A stretch of DNA of 64,000 bases from Plantibacter sp. ME-Dv--P-122b (GTDB taxonomy: Bacteria; Actinomycetota; Actinomycetes; Actinomycetales; Microbacteriaceae), in NCBI RefSeq assembly GCF_030209375.1, contig NZ_JARVSC010000002.1, positions 186,001 through 250,000 of the forward strand, in the 5' to 3' direction. Positions within the stretch are counted from its first letter, which is position 1. The number at the start of each line of letters is the position of its first letter. Of this stretch, positions 1 through 7,905 are shown in pieces. The notes below the pieces were generated by a model, which was not told the origin of the DNA, searched no databases, and saw only the letters and a list, made by a program, of their open reading frames with translations. The position numbers and the translations under genes were made by a program.

Positions 1-816
1 GAACGGGATGCCCGCGGTCGGGTGACGGGCGTCGTCTATCGCCAGGACGGCGTCGACAAGCGGCAGCGCTGCGAGGTGCTCGTGTTGGCGGGCGGCGGGG
101 TGGAGACCCCTCGGCTCCTGCTGCACAACGACCTCGCGAACGCCAGCGGTCAGGTCGGACGGAACTTCCTCGCCCATGGTGCGGTGCAGGTGTGGGGACG
201 TTTCGACGAGCAGATCCGTGGCTACCGCGGCTACCCGTCGGCGCTCATCACCGAGGACTACGTCCGCCCCGAAGGTGCTGACTTCGCCGGAGGATATCTG
301 CTCCAGAGCCTCGGCGTCATGCCGTTCAACTACGCGACCACCCTCGTGCGCGGCGGCGGTCTCTGGGGCACCGAGCTCGTCGACGAGCTCGACGCGTCAC
401 GGTACAACGCCGGCATCGGGATGAACGCCGAGTGTCTGCCCGCCGACGGCAACCGGCTCGAGCTCTCGTCGGAGGAGGACGAGTGGGGTCTGCCGCGTGC
501 GACCATCTCGTTCTCGCCCGGCGACAACGAGCAGGCCATCGACCGCCACGCCATCCGCACGATGACGGACATCCTCACGGCAGCCGGGGCACGGAGCACC
601 AGGGTGCTCGCGCGCACGGCGCACACGCTCGGCACGTGCCGGATGAGCGACGATCCGAGTGACGGCGTGGTCGACGGGGATGGTCGATCGCACGACATCG
701 ACAACCTGTGGATCTGCGACAACTCCACGTTCCCGAGCGCGCTCTCCGCGAACCCGGGCCTGGCGCAGATGGCGTTGTCGCTGCGCACGGCCGACCGGAT
801 GTTGGCGGCGCGCTGA
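1..816 (+). CDS. GMC-family oxidoreductase, C-terminal part (5' truncated by window)
   Basis: The open frame runs in from base 1, so the true start lies outside the window; about 271 C-terminal residues are visible. The end carries the GMC C-terminal signature: AHTLGTCRMS, then a DNLWICDNSTFPSALSANPGL-type stretch holding the catalytic His/Asn region and the last FAD contacts. The AGGGVETPRLLL segment upstream is the usual FAD-side motif that precedes the C-terminal domain. GMC enzymes oxidise alcohols or sugars with FAD; the substrate cannot be told from this part. It converges on the phosphoketolase operon with a 45-bp gap, and no convincing terminator hairpin is visible between them. It may be a sugar dehydrogenase subunit, but the N-terminal Rossmann motif is not available. 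Confidence 0.85.
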   Translation, partial: ERDARGRVTGVVYRQDGVDKRQRCEVLVLAGGGVETPRLLLHNDLANASGQVGRNFLAHGAVQVWGRFDEQIRGYRGYPSALITEDYVRPEGADFAGGYLLQSLGVMPFNYATTLVRGGGLWGTELVDELDASRYNAGIGMNAECLPADGNRLELSSEEDEWGLPRATISFSPGDNEQAIDRHAIRTMTDILTAAGARSTRVLARTAHTLGTCRMSDDPSDGVVDGDGRSHDIDNLWICDNSTFPSALSANPGLAQMALSLRTADRMLAAR

Positions 817-861
817 AGACGGGCGCTCGTCGCCGGACCGTCGCACGCGGGTCCTACGGAT

Positions 862-3354
862 CTACTCCAGTTCGGCCGATCGCTCGGACCGGTCGCTTCG
901 GGGCGAGTGTCGACGCTTCGCGTCCCAGGTCCAATCGGCGACCGCGGGGATGTCCTCGCCGTGCTCGCGCGTGTACGCCCTGGCTTGCGCACGTGCGTCC
1001 TGCATCCGTTGGCGGAATGCCACCTCGCGCACGGCCAGCCCGGGAACACGATCGAGGACGTCGATGACGAGCTGGTACCGGTCCAGCTGGTTCATCATCA
1101 CCATGTCGAACGGTGTCGTCGTGGTCCCTTCCTCGATGAACCCGCGGACGTGCAGGTTGTCGTGTCCGCGACGCCGATAGGTCAGCCGATGGATGAGCCA
1201 CGGGTACCCGTGGTACGCGAAGATCACTGGTTGATCCGCCGTGAACAGCGCGTCGTACGCCGTGTCACTGAGGCCATGCGGATGCTCGCCCTCGCTCTGC
1301 AGACGCATGAGGTCGACGACGTTCACCACCCTGACCCGGAGCCATGGCAGGTTCTCGTGCAACAGCTGCGCCGCGGCGAGGATCTCGAGTGTCGGTACAT
1401 CGCCCGCGCAGGCGAGCACGACGTCGGGTTCCTCGCCAGGCCGCTCGGTACCGGCCCACTCGAGGACACCGGCGCCGCGGGTACAGTGCGCGATCGCCTC
1501 GTCCATCGTGAGCCAGTCCGGCTGCGGTTGCTTACCCGCGACGACCACGTTCACGTAGTCGACCGATCGCAGGCAATGGTCGTAGGTGGACAGCAGCGTG
1601 TTCGCATCGAACGGCAGGTAGACCCGGACGACGTCGGCCTTCTTGTTGACGACGTGATCGATGAAGCCGGGGTCCTGATGCGAGGCTCCGTTGTGGTCCT
1701 GGCGCCAGACGTGAGAGCTGAGGAGGTAGTTCAGCGATGAGACCGGACGGCGCCACGGAATGGTGCGCGCGGTCTTCAACCACTTCGCGTGCTGGTTGAA
1801 CATCGAGTCGACGATGTGGATGAACGCCTCGTACGAGTTGATCAACCCGTGGCGTCCGGTGAGGAGGTACCCCTCGAGCCACCCCTCGCACTGGTGCTCG
1901 CTGAGCATCTCGACGACGCGCCCCGAACGGGCCAGATGGTTGTCGAGGTCGGCCGACTCGGAGAGGGCGTCCCACTGCTTGTCGGTCACCTCGAAGACGG
2001 CCTGAAGACGGTTCGACGCCGTCTCGTCCGGTCCGAAGATCCGGAAGGTGTCGGGGTTCCGCACGATGATGTCGCGGAGCCAGGTGCCGAGCACGGTGGT
2101 TGCGGAGGAGCTCGTCCTGCCGGGTTCGGTGACATCGACGCCATATGCGCGGAAGTCGGGGAGCCGGAGCTCGCGCCGGAGCATCCCGCCGTTGGCGACC
2201 GGGTTCGCGCTCATCCTGCGATCGCCGAGCGGGGCGAGCGCGGTGACCGACGGCACCGGGGCGCCGGACTCGTCGAAGAGCTCCTCGGGCCGGTAGGAGC
2301 GCAACCACCCTTCGAGGACCGCGAGGTGCTCCGGCGTGTCGCGAGCGTTCGCCAACGGCACCTGGTGGGAGCGCCAGTTGTCCTCGGCCGCCTTCCCGTC
2401 GATGACCGGCGGGCAGGTCCAACCCTTGGGCGTCCGGAGGATGATCATCGGCCAGGCCGGTCGTCGTACGGGCGCGCCCGCAGCCGCGTCCGAAGCCGCA
2501 TCGGCCTTGATCTGCGAGATCTCGTCGAGCACCTCGTCGAGGACGGTGGCGAACCGTCGGTGGACCAACAGCGGGTCCTCGCCGTCGAACCCGCCGGACA
2601 CCAGGTGGGGTGTGTGGCCGTAACCGCGCATCAGTTGTTCGAGTTCCGCCTCCGGGATCCGGGCGAGCACCGTCGGGTTGGCGATCTTGTACCCGTTGAG
2701 GTGCAGTATCGGGAGGACGACGCCATCGTGCAGCGGGTCGATGAACTTGTTCGAGTGCCAACTGGTGGCCAACGGGCCGGTCTCGGCTTCGCCGTCGCCC
2801 ACGACTGCGGCGACGAGCAGATCCGGGTTGTCGAAGACCGCACCGTAGGCGTGGGAGAGGGAGTAGCCGAGTTCGCCACCCTCGTGGATGGACCCGGGTG
2901 TCTCGGGAGCGACGTGGCTCGGGATCCCGCCTGGGAAGGAGAACTGTCGGAACAGCCTCCGAATGCCGTCCTCGCTCCGATCGATGTGCCGGTAGACCTC
3001 GCTGTAGGTGCCGTCGAGGTAGGTGCTCGCGACGACGCCAGGCCCGCCGTGGCCGGGTCCCGCGATGAAGATCGCGTTCAGCTCACGGAGCCGGATGACG
3101 CGGTTGAGGTGGGCGTAGACGAAGTTGAGCCCCGGTGTGGTGCCCCAATGACCGAGCAGTCTCGGTTTGATGTGCTCCGGACGGAGGGGTTCTCGGAGGA
3201 GCGGATTGTCGAGGAGGTAGATCTGCCCGACGGAGAGGTAGTTCGCGGCACGCCACCAGGCGTCGAGTGAGGCGAGCGAGTCGGCGTCGAGAGCGACCGA
3301 ACCGCCCGCCCGCCAGGCGCCGACCGCTGTCGTCACTGCTGCGCTGCCGCTCAT
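862..3354 (-). CDS. xfp: Xylulose-5-phosphate/fructose-6-phosphate phosphoketolase
   Basis: The 830-residue product is the usual phosphoketolase length (about 800). It splits xylulose 5-phosphate (and/or fructose 6-phosphate) with phosphate into acetyl phosphate plus a triose or tetrose phosphate, using thiamine diphosphate. Visible family blocks are [15 protein letters not shown] near residue 40, GPGHGGPG near 99-106, [22 protein letters not shown] near 139-160 and the ThDP/Mg motif GDGEAETGP at 186-194. The ATG at 3354 overlaps the stop of the PNPOx gene (ATGA), so the long upstream extension of this frame is a shadow. It is the last gene of a three-gene operon behind a DevR-like box, which ties phosphoketolase to the hypoxia/stress regulon, where acetyl phosphate could supply substrate-level ATP. 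Confidence 0.95.
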   Translation of the reverse strand: MSGSAAVTTAVGAWRAGGSVALDADSLASLDAWWRAANYLSVGQIYLLDNPLLREPLRPEHIKPRLLGHWGTTPGLNFVYAHLNRVIRLRELNAIFIAGPGHGGPGVVASTYLDGTYSEVYRHIDRSEDGIRRLFRQFSFPGGIPSHVAPETPGSIHEGGELGYSLSHAYGAVFDNPDLLVAAVVGDGEAETGPLATSWHSNKFIDPLHDGVVLPILHLNGYKIANPTVLARIPEAELEQLMRGYGHTPHLVSGGFDGEDPLLVHRRFATVLDEVLDEISQIKADAASDAAAGAPVRRPAWPMIILRTPKGWTCPPVIDGKAAEDNWRSHQVPLANARDTPEHLAVLEGWLRSYRPEELFDESGAPVPSVTALAPLGDRRMSANPVANGGMLRRELRLPDFRAYGVDVTEPGRTSSSATTVLGTWLRDIIVRNPDTFRIFGPDETASNRLQAVFEVTDKQWDALSESADLDNHLARSGRVVEMLSEHQCEGWLEGYLLTGRHGLINSYEAFIHIVDSMFNQHAKWLKTARTIPWRRPVSSLNYLLSSHVWRQDHNGASHQDPGFIDHVVNKKADVVRVYLPFDANTLLSTYDHCLRSVDYVNVVVAGKQPQPDWLTMDEAIAHCTRGAGVLEWAGTERPGEEPDVVLACAGDVPTLEILAAAQLLHENLPWLRVRVVNVVDLMRLQSEGEHPHGLSDTAYDALFTADQPVIFAYHGYPWLIHRLTYRRRGHDNLHVRGFIEEGTTTTPFDMVMMNQLDRYQLVIDVLDRVPGLAVREVAFRQRMQDARAQARAYTREHGEDIPAVADWTWDAKRRHSPRSDRSERSAELE

Positions 3355-3884
3355 GACAGCCACTCGTCGGTCGCTGGCCTGATACGCCGGGGGAATCGGC
3401 GACCGGTCAGGCGAGCGGGGGTGATGCGGATGAAGTTGCTCTTCACCGTCGGACTCCAGGAGTCGAGACCGAGCACCCCGGACTCGTCGATCTCCGCATC
3501 GATGGCGAGACGCCGTGCGCTGCCGTGCGCGATCACGCTCCACCAGCTGTCGGCGTCGTGTCCGTCGACCTCGAACGCGACGAGTGGCCGACTCGTGATG
3601 TCCATGAGTTTGGAACCGGGTGCCGACCGGATGTAGATGCGTCGATCGTGTACGAGGAAGTTCACTGGGAGGAGGTCCGGGCCTCCATCGTCGTTGACGA
3701 CGGCGATGCGGCCGATCTTGGAGGCGACGGCGAGCGCCCAGCAGGCGTCCTCGTCGAGGTGTTCCACCTCGGTCGCTTTCGCGTCGACGGGGTGGACCAC
3801 GGAGGTGTCGCGCCAGTACGGATTGTCGGACGATGACGCGCGTGTTGCTCCGGGGGTCGACCCGGTCCGAGGGGTCTCGGTCAT
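3351..3884 (-). CDS. Pyridoxamine 5'-phosphate oxidase-fold flavin/F420 protein
   Basis: The 177-residue protein has a split-barrel PNPOx-like domain from about residue 45: [21 protein letters not shown], then [22 protein letters not shown] and VAFEVDGHD, the layout of Rv1155/Rv2074-like and DosR-regulon flavin-binding proteins. Such proteins bind FMN or F420; the physiological substrate is unknown. The start at 3884 is fixed by an ATGA overlap with the upstream Usp stop, and its own stop overlaps the phosphoketolase start in the same way, so the three genes look translationally coupled. A related 140-residue paralogue lies at 5176-5598 behind its own box. The N-terminal ~40 residues are low-complexity and not part of the fold. 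Confidence 0.85.
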   Translation of the reverse strand: MTETPRTGSTPGATRASSSDNPYWRDTSVVHPVDAKATEVEHLDEDACWALAVASKIGRIAVVNDDGGPDLLPVNFLVHDRRIYIRSAPGSKLMDITSRPLVAFEVDGHDADSWWSVIAHGSARRLAIDAEIDESGVLGLDSWSPTVKSNFIRITPARLTGRRFPRRIRPATDEWLS

Positions 3885-4891
3885 GACTCGTCCACGTCGA
3901 CGGGGTCGGCGTCCTGCGCGGTGTCCGTGCTTTCGGCGAGGCGACCGATCCTGGCCTGTCGGTCCGGGACCACCAGGATCGGCGCGGCAGCATGGCGCAC
4001 GCAGGCCTCCGTGGCCGATCCGAGCGTGAGCCCCGCGAACCCGTCCCGTCCGCGTGCACCCATCACCAGCAGGCGTGCATCGCGAGCGGCGTTGATGAGC
4101 ACCGGGGCCGCTCGACCTTCGATGACCTCCATGGAGACGTGCGCCGGGAGTTCGGGACCGAACACCTCGGCGGTGCATGTCGTGAGCGCTGTCCGTGCGT
4201 CCTCCCGCGGCGACCAGGCCAGTGCCAGCGGGTACCCGCTGAACGAGATCGGTTCGTGCCACGCGAGGACCACCCGCAGCGGGGCGCCCAAGCGCTCCGC
4301 GAAGTCGGCGGCGAGCCGAAGCGCGTCGAGGGACGCCACCGAGCCGTCGACACCGACGACGACCGGCCGTCGGTCGTCGCCGTCCGTCGTCAGGAGCTCG
4401 TGGTCGTCACCACGGAGGACCAGGACCGGGCAAGGGGCGTGTCGCGCGATCGCCTCGCTGACCGAACCCAGCATGATCCCGGCGAGGCCGCCGTGTTCAT
4501 GCCCGCCGGTGACGAGCAGTCGCGCGGTGGTGCCGACCTCGGCCAGTACCTGGGCAGGCGTGCCCATCACGAGTGCGGCGGAGAACCAATCGGGCGTGGC
4601 GTCGCCGAAGACCTCGGTGGTGATGGCCGTCAGGAGCTCCTGGGCGTCGGCGTCAGGTGCCCAGCCGGCCACGGTCGGATAGCCGGCGTACCCGACGGTG
4701 GGGAACTGCCACACGAGGACGGCCCGCAGCGGGGCATCGAGGACCGGGGCGAGTCGCGCTGCCGTCCGGAACGCGGCCATGGAGGCCTGGGTACCATCGA
4801 CTCCGACGACGACCGGCATCGTCGGAGGTCCGGAGGTCCCCGTCATCGGGGTCGTCGCCGTTCGGACGGGGGAGTCTGTGCCGCTGTTCAT
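3881..4891 (-). CDS. Universal stress protein, tandem UspA domains
   Basis: The 336-residue protein has two UspA domains (about residues 25-165 and 172-315). Each starts with PVVVGVDG and ends with the ATP-binding pattern G-x2-G-x9-[17 protein letters not shown] and [15 protein letters not shown]. Tandem Usp proteins bind ATP and are typical members of actinobacterial dormancy regulons. The start at 4891 is chosen because a GACACT element lies at -12 to -7 and a DevR-like box at 4927-4940 lies 36 bases upstream of the ATG; no Shine-Dalgarno is present, so the message is predicted to be leaderless. An internal ATG at about 4848 is a weaker alternative. The gene heads the operon Usp-PNPOx-phosphoketolase. 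Confidence 0.93.
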   Translation of the reverse strand: MNSGTDSPVRTATTPMTGTSGPPTMPVVVGVDGTQASMAAFRTAARLAPVLDAPLRAVLVWQFPTVGYAGYPTVAGWAPDADAQELLTAITTEVFGDATPDWFSAALVMGTPAQVLAEVGTTARLLVTGGHEHGGLAGIMLGSVSEAIARHAPCPVLVLRGDDHELLTTDGDDRRPVVVGVDGSVASLDALRLAADFAERLGAPLRVVLAWHEPISFSGYPLALAWSPREDARTALTTCTAEVFGPELPAHVSMEVIEGRAAPVLINAARDARLLVMGARGRDGFAGLTLGSATEACVRHAAAPILVVPDRQARIGRLAESTDTAQDADPVDVDES

Positions 4892-4897
4892 GTCAGG

Positions 4898-4940
4898 AGT
4901 GTCCCGTGCGTCTGCGGGGACGCCCAGAGTCGAAGGTCCT
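4898..4940 (-). promoter_or_regulatory. DevR/DosR-like box and leaderless -10 of the usp-xfp operon
   Basis: Read on the minus strand, the box AGGAC-CTTC-GACTC (4927-4940) has the 5-4-5 layout of the mycobacterial DosR site (GGGAC-TWWA-GTCCC core). It is followed 24 bases on by GACACT (4903-4898). With transcription starting seven bases after the hexamer, the first base is the A of the ATG at 4891. The same layout recurs at seven other places in the first 16.4 kb. Confidence 0.75.
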
Positions 4941-5175
4941 GCCGAGCTGGATGTCGACCGACGGGTCGGGACGACGTTCGGGTGTCCGTCATCCCTACCC
5001 CAGCCTGCCCCGGCACCATCCGGTGTCGTCCGCGTGCGGCCCCCAGGAGGATCTCCCACGGGATCGCCTCCTGGGCCTTGTCGGCTGAACGGGTCGAACC
5101 CGCGCTGCTGAAGCCACGGACGAACGCCCCGGGCGGTGGGACCAAGGTCGCGCGGACGATCACGGGTTTCACGCC

Positions 5176-5598
5176 TCACACCGGCTCAGGACGTTCGGCC
5201 GTCAGGTCGAAGGTGCGACCGTAGACCTGCTCAGGCGTGATGCGCACGAACACCTCGGTGGAGATCGGGATGAGCGTGGTGAGGGCGAGCCGTTCGGCGA
5301 TGTCGATGTCGACTCCGTGCTGGAGTTGCTCGGCGGTGCCCTTGACGACGACGCTCCAGGCTTCGGCGTCGTCGTAGTGGTCGACCTCGAGGGCGACCTG
5401 GTCGTTGATCGTCAGTTCGACGAGCTTGTCACCAGGGTTCGTCCGGATGACGATCGTGTGCCCGTCGACGACGTAGCTGATCGGGAAGATGTCGGGCCGA
5501 CCGCCGACGCTCATGGCGAGTCTGCCGATCGAAACACGCGAGAGTCGCTCCCAGCAGGCATCCTCGCCGAGCACGGAAACAGGGGTCTGGTCGTTCAT
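5176..5598 (-). CDS. Pyridoxamine 5'-phosphate oxidase-fold protein (short)
   Basis: The 140-residue protein is a single PNPOx-like split barrel: LGEDACWERLSRVSIGRLAMSV, FPISYVVDGHTIVIRTNPGDKL, VALEVDHYDDAEAWSVVVKG. It resembles the second half of the 3351-3884 product, so the two are paralogues. The likely role is FMN- or F420-dependent redox chemistry in the cytoplasm, with unknown substrate. The start at 5598 is supported by a leaderless arrangement: GACACT at -12 to -7 and a box edge exactly 36 bases upstream of the ATG, with no Shine-Dalgarno. It is transcribed divergently from the small ORF/BON operon, with two boxes in the 100-bp gap. Confidence 0.88.
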   Translation of the reverse strand: MNDQTPVSVLGEDACWERLSRVSIGRLAMSVGGRPDIFPISYVVDGHTIVIRTNPGDKLVELTINDQVALEVDHYDDAEAWSVVVKGTAEQLQHGVDIDIAERLALTTLIPISTEVFVRITPEQVYGRTFDLTAERPEPV

Positions 5599-5604
5599 GG
5601 GAAC

Positions 5605-5647
5605 AGTGTCCCGGCCACGGGTGGCGAAGGGCAGGGCCGAACGTCCC
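5605..5647 (-). promoter_or_regulatory. DevR-like box and leaderless -10 of the 5176-5598 gene
   Basis: On the minus strand the box is GGGAC-GTTC-GGCCC (5634-5647), the best match to the DosR layout in the window. The -10 is GACACT (5610-5605), identical in sequence and position relative to the ATG to that of the 4891 gene. Confidence 0.8.
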
Positions 5648-5649
5648 GC

Positions 5650-5692
5650 AGGACCTTCGCCCCTGCCCAGGATCGCCGGAGCCGCGCAGACT
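5650..5692 (+). promoter_or_regulatory. DevR-like box and leaderless -10 of the small ORF/BON operon
   Basis: The box AGGAC-CTTC-GCCCC (5650-5663) sits two bases from the box serving the divergent gene, so the centres are 16 bp apart and two dimers could bind side by side. The -10-like CAGACT (5687-5692) lies 24 bases downstream, which places the start of transcription at the ATG at 5699. Confidence 0.75.
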
Positions 5693-5698
5693 GCCCGC

Positions 5699-5791
5699 AT
5701 GGATCCGACCGTCGAACCGCAGCATGCCAGCCGCTCCCTGCGGCACGTGACACTCAGCATCGTCGAGCGTCTGAACGACGCACTCCGATGA
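5699..5791 (+). CDS. 30-residue small ORF coupled to the BON gene
   Basis: A short frame of 30 residues starts at the ATG at 5699 and ends with a TGA that overlaps the ATG of the BON gene (ATGA, 5788-5791). The ATG lies exactly at the predicted +1 of the box-driven promoter, so ribosomes should load here on a leaderless message and reach the BON gene by coupling. The peptide is basic and polar, with a possible amphipathic helix in its second half (RHVTLSIVERLNDALR). It has no signal peptide and no family I recognise. It may be a functional small protein or just a device for coupled translation. Confidence 0.55.
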   Translation: MDPTVEPQHASRSLRHVTLSIVERLNDALR

Positions 5792-6309
5792 GCGACTCGC
5801 GCTACCGGCCGACCGAAGCCGGAATCGCCGTGCAGGGTGCCGTCCGGACGGCCCTCATCTGGGAATCGGACATCGACGCCGCCAGCGTCGGAGTCGCCGT
5901 CACCGACGGCATCGTGACACTCACGGGGCAGGTTCGGACGTTCAAGGAGGTGCTGGCGGTCCGACGTCGTGTCCTGGCGGTTCCCGGGGTGCACGGCATC
6001 GCTGACGAGCTCGTGGTCGGCCCGTGCGAACCGATGACGCTGACCGACACCATGCTCGCGCACCGAATCGTCGACGTGCTGGGATGGGCGGACGGCGTCG
6101 ATGTCGAGACGATCCAGGTCCGTGTGACCGGTGGTGCGGTCGAACTGATCGGGTCGGTCAGCAGCCGAGGTCATGCCGATACAGCCGAAACACTGGTGTC
6201 GGCGCTGCGCGGCGTCGAGCGTGTGGAGAACCACCTCGTCGTCACGGATGAGGCGTCCGCCCGAGCGGTTCACGCGAGCAGCGGGTCGGTGGCACCTGAC
6301 GGGCCCTGA
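5788..6309 (+). CDS. Two-BON-domain protein
   Basis: The 173-residue protein has two BON domains, about residues 15-80 (IDAASVGVAVTDGIVTLTGQV...GVHGIADELVV) and 92-155 (VDVETIQVRVTGGAVELIGSVSS...VERVENHLVV). BON domains bind membranes or ligands in osmotic-stress and envelope proteins; no signal peptide is seen, so it is probably cytoplasmic. It follows a 30-residue ORF with an ATGA overlap and shares its DevR-box promoter. The last 40 bases overlap the convergent Usp gene. BON proteins of similar size (Hrp1/CBS-BON types) occur in mycobacterial DosR regulons, but no CBS domain is present here. Confidence 0.85.
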   Translation: MSDSRYRPTEAGIAVQGAVRTALIWESDIDAASVGVAVTDGIVTLTGQVRTFKEVLAVRRRVLAVPGVHGIADELVVGPCEPMTLTDTMLAHRIVDVLGWADGVDVETIQVRVTGGAVELIGSVSSRGHADTAETLVSALRGVERVENHLVVTDEASARAVHASSGSVAPDGP

Positions 6310-7136
6310 GGGGCGCTGGGAACCACGATCGTAGGGGCGTCGATGTAGAGCAGGAGCGTGTGGCTCGTCGATCCGAGCATGAACCGTCGGATCGGTCCGT
6401 ACCCACGGGTTCCGACCACGATCGCGGACGCCGATGCGGCGAACGCATGTAAGGCGCCGGCCGGGTGCGACTCCGTGAGGTGTTGCTGGACCGACACCTC
6501 CGGGAACGCCTCGACGAGACTGGCTGTCGTGCGTGCGAGGGTCTCGGAGTGGGTCTCGCGGATCCAGTCGACGAGCGTCGGGTTGAGCGCGTGCACGCCT
6601 GTCGTCGTCGGCCGGTGCCAGGCATGGACGAGATGCAGCGGCTCCCGCCGGGCGATCGCCTCGCGCGCGGCGAACGACAGGGCGGCGTGGTCGGTCGTGC
6701 CATCGACACCGACGACCACGCCGTGGCGTCCGGCTTCGGCGAGCTCCGGTATGACCGCGACGGGGCCCGACGATGCCGCCGCGAGCCGTGAGCCGAGTGA
6801 CCAGCCGGAGCTCCGGGTCGGTGATCCGTGCTCGTCCGTGCCGAGCACCACGAGGCGGGTGTCGTCGGAGAGACCGCGAAGCTCCGCGTATCGGTCACCG
6901 ATGACGACGTCGGCCCGGACGAGCAGCTCGGGATGGAGAACGCGGAGGCGGGACGCCTCATCCTCGGTCGATGCCACCGCTCGCTTGAGCGATTCGCCGT
7001 CGTCCGCAGACGACCGGTCGACGACCTGCATCACGCGGAGGGCGTCCGACGTGGCCGCGGCGCGTGAGGCAGCCCAGGTCGATGCGCGTCGAGCAGCATC
7101 GGAACCATCCCAGGCGATGACGGTCTGTTCGATCAT
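6270..7136 (-). CDS. Universal stress protein, tandem UspA domains
   Basis: The 288-residue protein has two UspA domains. The first contains VVLGTDEHGSPTRSSGWSLGS; the second ends VVGTRGYGPIRRFMLGSTSH, a full G-x2-G-x9-GS ATP-binding motif. The closest relative in the window is the 11645-12511 product, and the two are clearly paralogues along their whole length. The ATG at 7136 has an AGGGAG Shine-Dalgarno seven bases upstream. The box-linked -10 at 7191-7186 predicts a leader of about 40 bases, unlike the leaderless members. It lies directly downstream of the regulator gene but has its own promoter in the gap. Confidence 0.93.
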   Translation of the reverse strand: MIEQTVIAWDGSDAARRASTWAASRAAATSDALRVMQVVDRSSADDGESLKRAVASTEDEASRLRVLHPELLVRADVVIGDRYAELRGLSDDTRLVVLGTDEHGSPTRSSGWSLGSRLAAASSGPVAVIPELAEAGRHGVVVGVDGTTDHAALSFAAREAIARREPLHLVHAWHRPTTTGVHALNPTLVDWIRETHSETLARTTASLVEAFPEVSVQQHLTESHPAGALHAFAASASAIVVGTRGYGPIRRFMLGSTSHTLLLYIDAPTIVVPSAPQGPSGATDPLLA

Positions 7137-7185
7137 GTCGAGACTCCCTGCGTCGTGCGCGGGGCTGCACCCCGGCTGGGATCCG

Positions 7186-7228
7186 ATCGTCGCGTGCGGT
7201 CGCGGACGAGGACAGAGGCGAACGTCCC
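7186..7228 (-). promoter_or_regulatory. DevR-like box and -10 of the 6270-7136 usp gene
   Basis: The minus-strand box is GGGAC-GTTC-GCCTC (7228-7215), with -10 GACGAT (7191-7186) 24 bases on. The box lies in the 112-bp gap between the devR stop and the Usp start. Confidence 0.7.
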
Positions 7229-7248
7229 ACGGATGGCGGGACCCCAAA

Positions 7249-7905
7249 TCACCCGGGATGGGAGCGCGCGCGGGATTCGGCCTCGTAGGCGGCGGCTTGT
7301 GTGCGGCGCTGCATGCCCAGTTTGCTTAAGAGCGAGGAGACGTAGTTCTTCACGGTCTTCTCGGCGATGCCGAGGTGATCGCCGATCTGGCGGTTGGTGA
7401 GTCCATCGGCGATCAGTGCGAGGATCTGGCTTTCGCGGAGACCCAGCGTCTCGCGTCGTGGATCGTCGCGGTGCTCCTGAGCAAGCGATGCGGACAGGTT
7501 CTTCGCCAGGGTGCTGCTCAGCAGTCGGCGGCCGGCGGCAACATTCCGGATGGCCGTGATGAGGCCGCTACCGCGGATGTCCTTCAGGACGTAGCCCGAA
7601 GCACCCGCGAGGACCGCCGCGGTGATCGCGGCGTCGTCGTCGTAGGCGGTCAGCATGATGCAGCGGAGGTCAGCGTGCTCCGACAGGAGGTCGCGACAGA
7701 GATCGACGCCGTTCCCGTCGGGGAGCCGGACGTCCAGAAGCGCGATCCGCGGGCGGGTCGCCGCGATGCGCTGCAGCGCATCCCGCGCCGTCGACGCTTC
7801 CCCGACGACCTCGAGGTCGGGTTCTGCCGACACGAGTTCCGCGACGCCGCGGCGCACGATCTCGTGGTCGTCGACGAGGAACACACGAATGGGTTCAGCG
7901 GCCAC
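7249..7905 (-). CDS. devR: DevR/DosR-type NarL-family response regulator
   Basis: The 218-residue protein has a receiver domain at 1-125: acidic pair D12-D13, phospho-acceptor D58 in LLDVRLPDG, T86 and K108 in GYVLKD. It has a LuxR-type helix-turn-helix at about 152-207 (LGLRESQILALIADGLTNRQIGDHL, EKTVKNYVSSLLSKL). This is the DevR/DosR arrangement, and the DNA-contact helix KTVKNYVS matches that family. A GTG at 7905 is the start, preceded by GGAGG five bases away and overlapping the end of devS by 11 bases. The protein is the obvious candidate to bind the eight DevR-like boxes between 4.9 and 16.4 kb. Confidence 0.92.
   Translation of the reverse strand: MAAEPIRVFLVDDHEIVRRGVAELVSAEPDLEVVGEASTARDALQRIAATRPRIALLDVRLPDGNGVDLCRDLLSEHADLRCIMLTAYDDDAAITAAVLAGASGYVLKDIRGSGLITAIRNVAAGRRLLSSTLAKNLSASLAQEHRDDPRRETLGLRESQILALIADGLTNRQIGDHLGIAEKTVKNYVSSLLSKLGMQRRTQAAAYEAESRARSHPG

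Noticed and set aside
862-4059. Longer start for phosphoketolase (1065 codons)
   Set aside because: The extra residues overlap the PNPOx and Usp genes and are Arg/Pro-rich. The ATGA overlap at 3351-3354 marks the real start.
4968-4982. GGGACGACGTTCGGG as a second box upstream of the tandem Usp
   Set aside because: The spacing between half-sites does not fit 5-4-5 and it is too far from the mapped -10 position.
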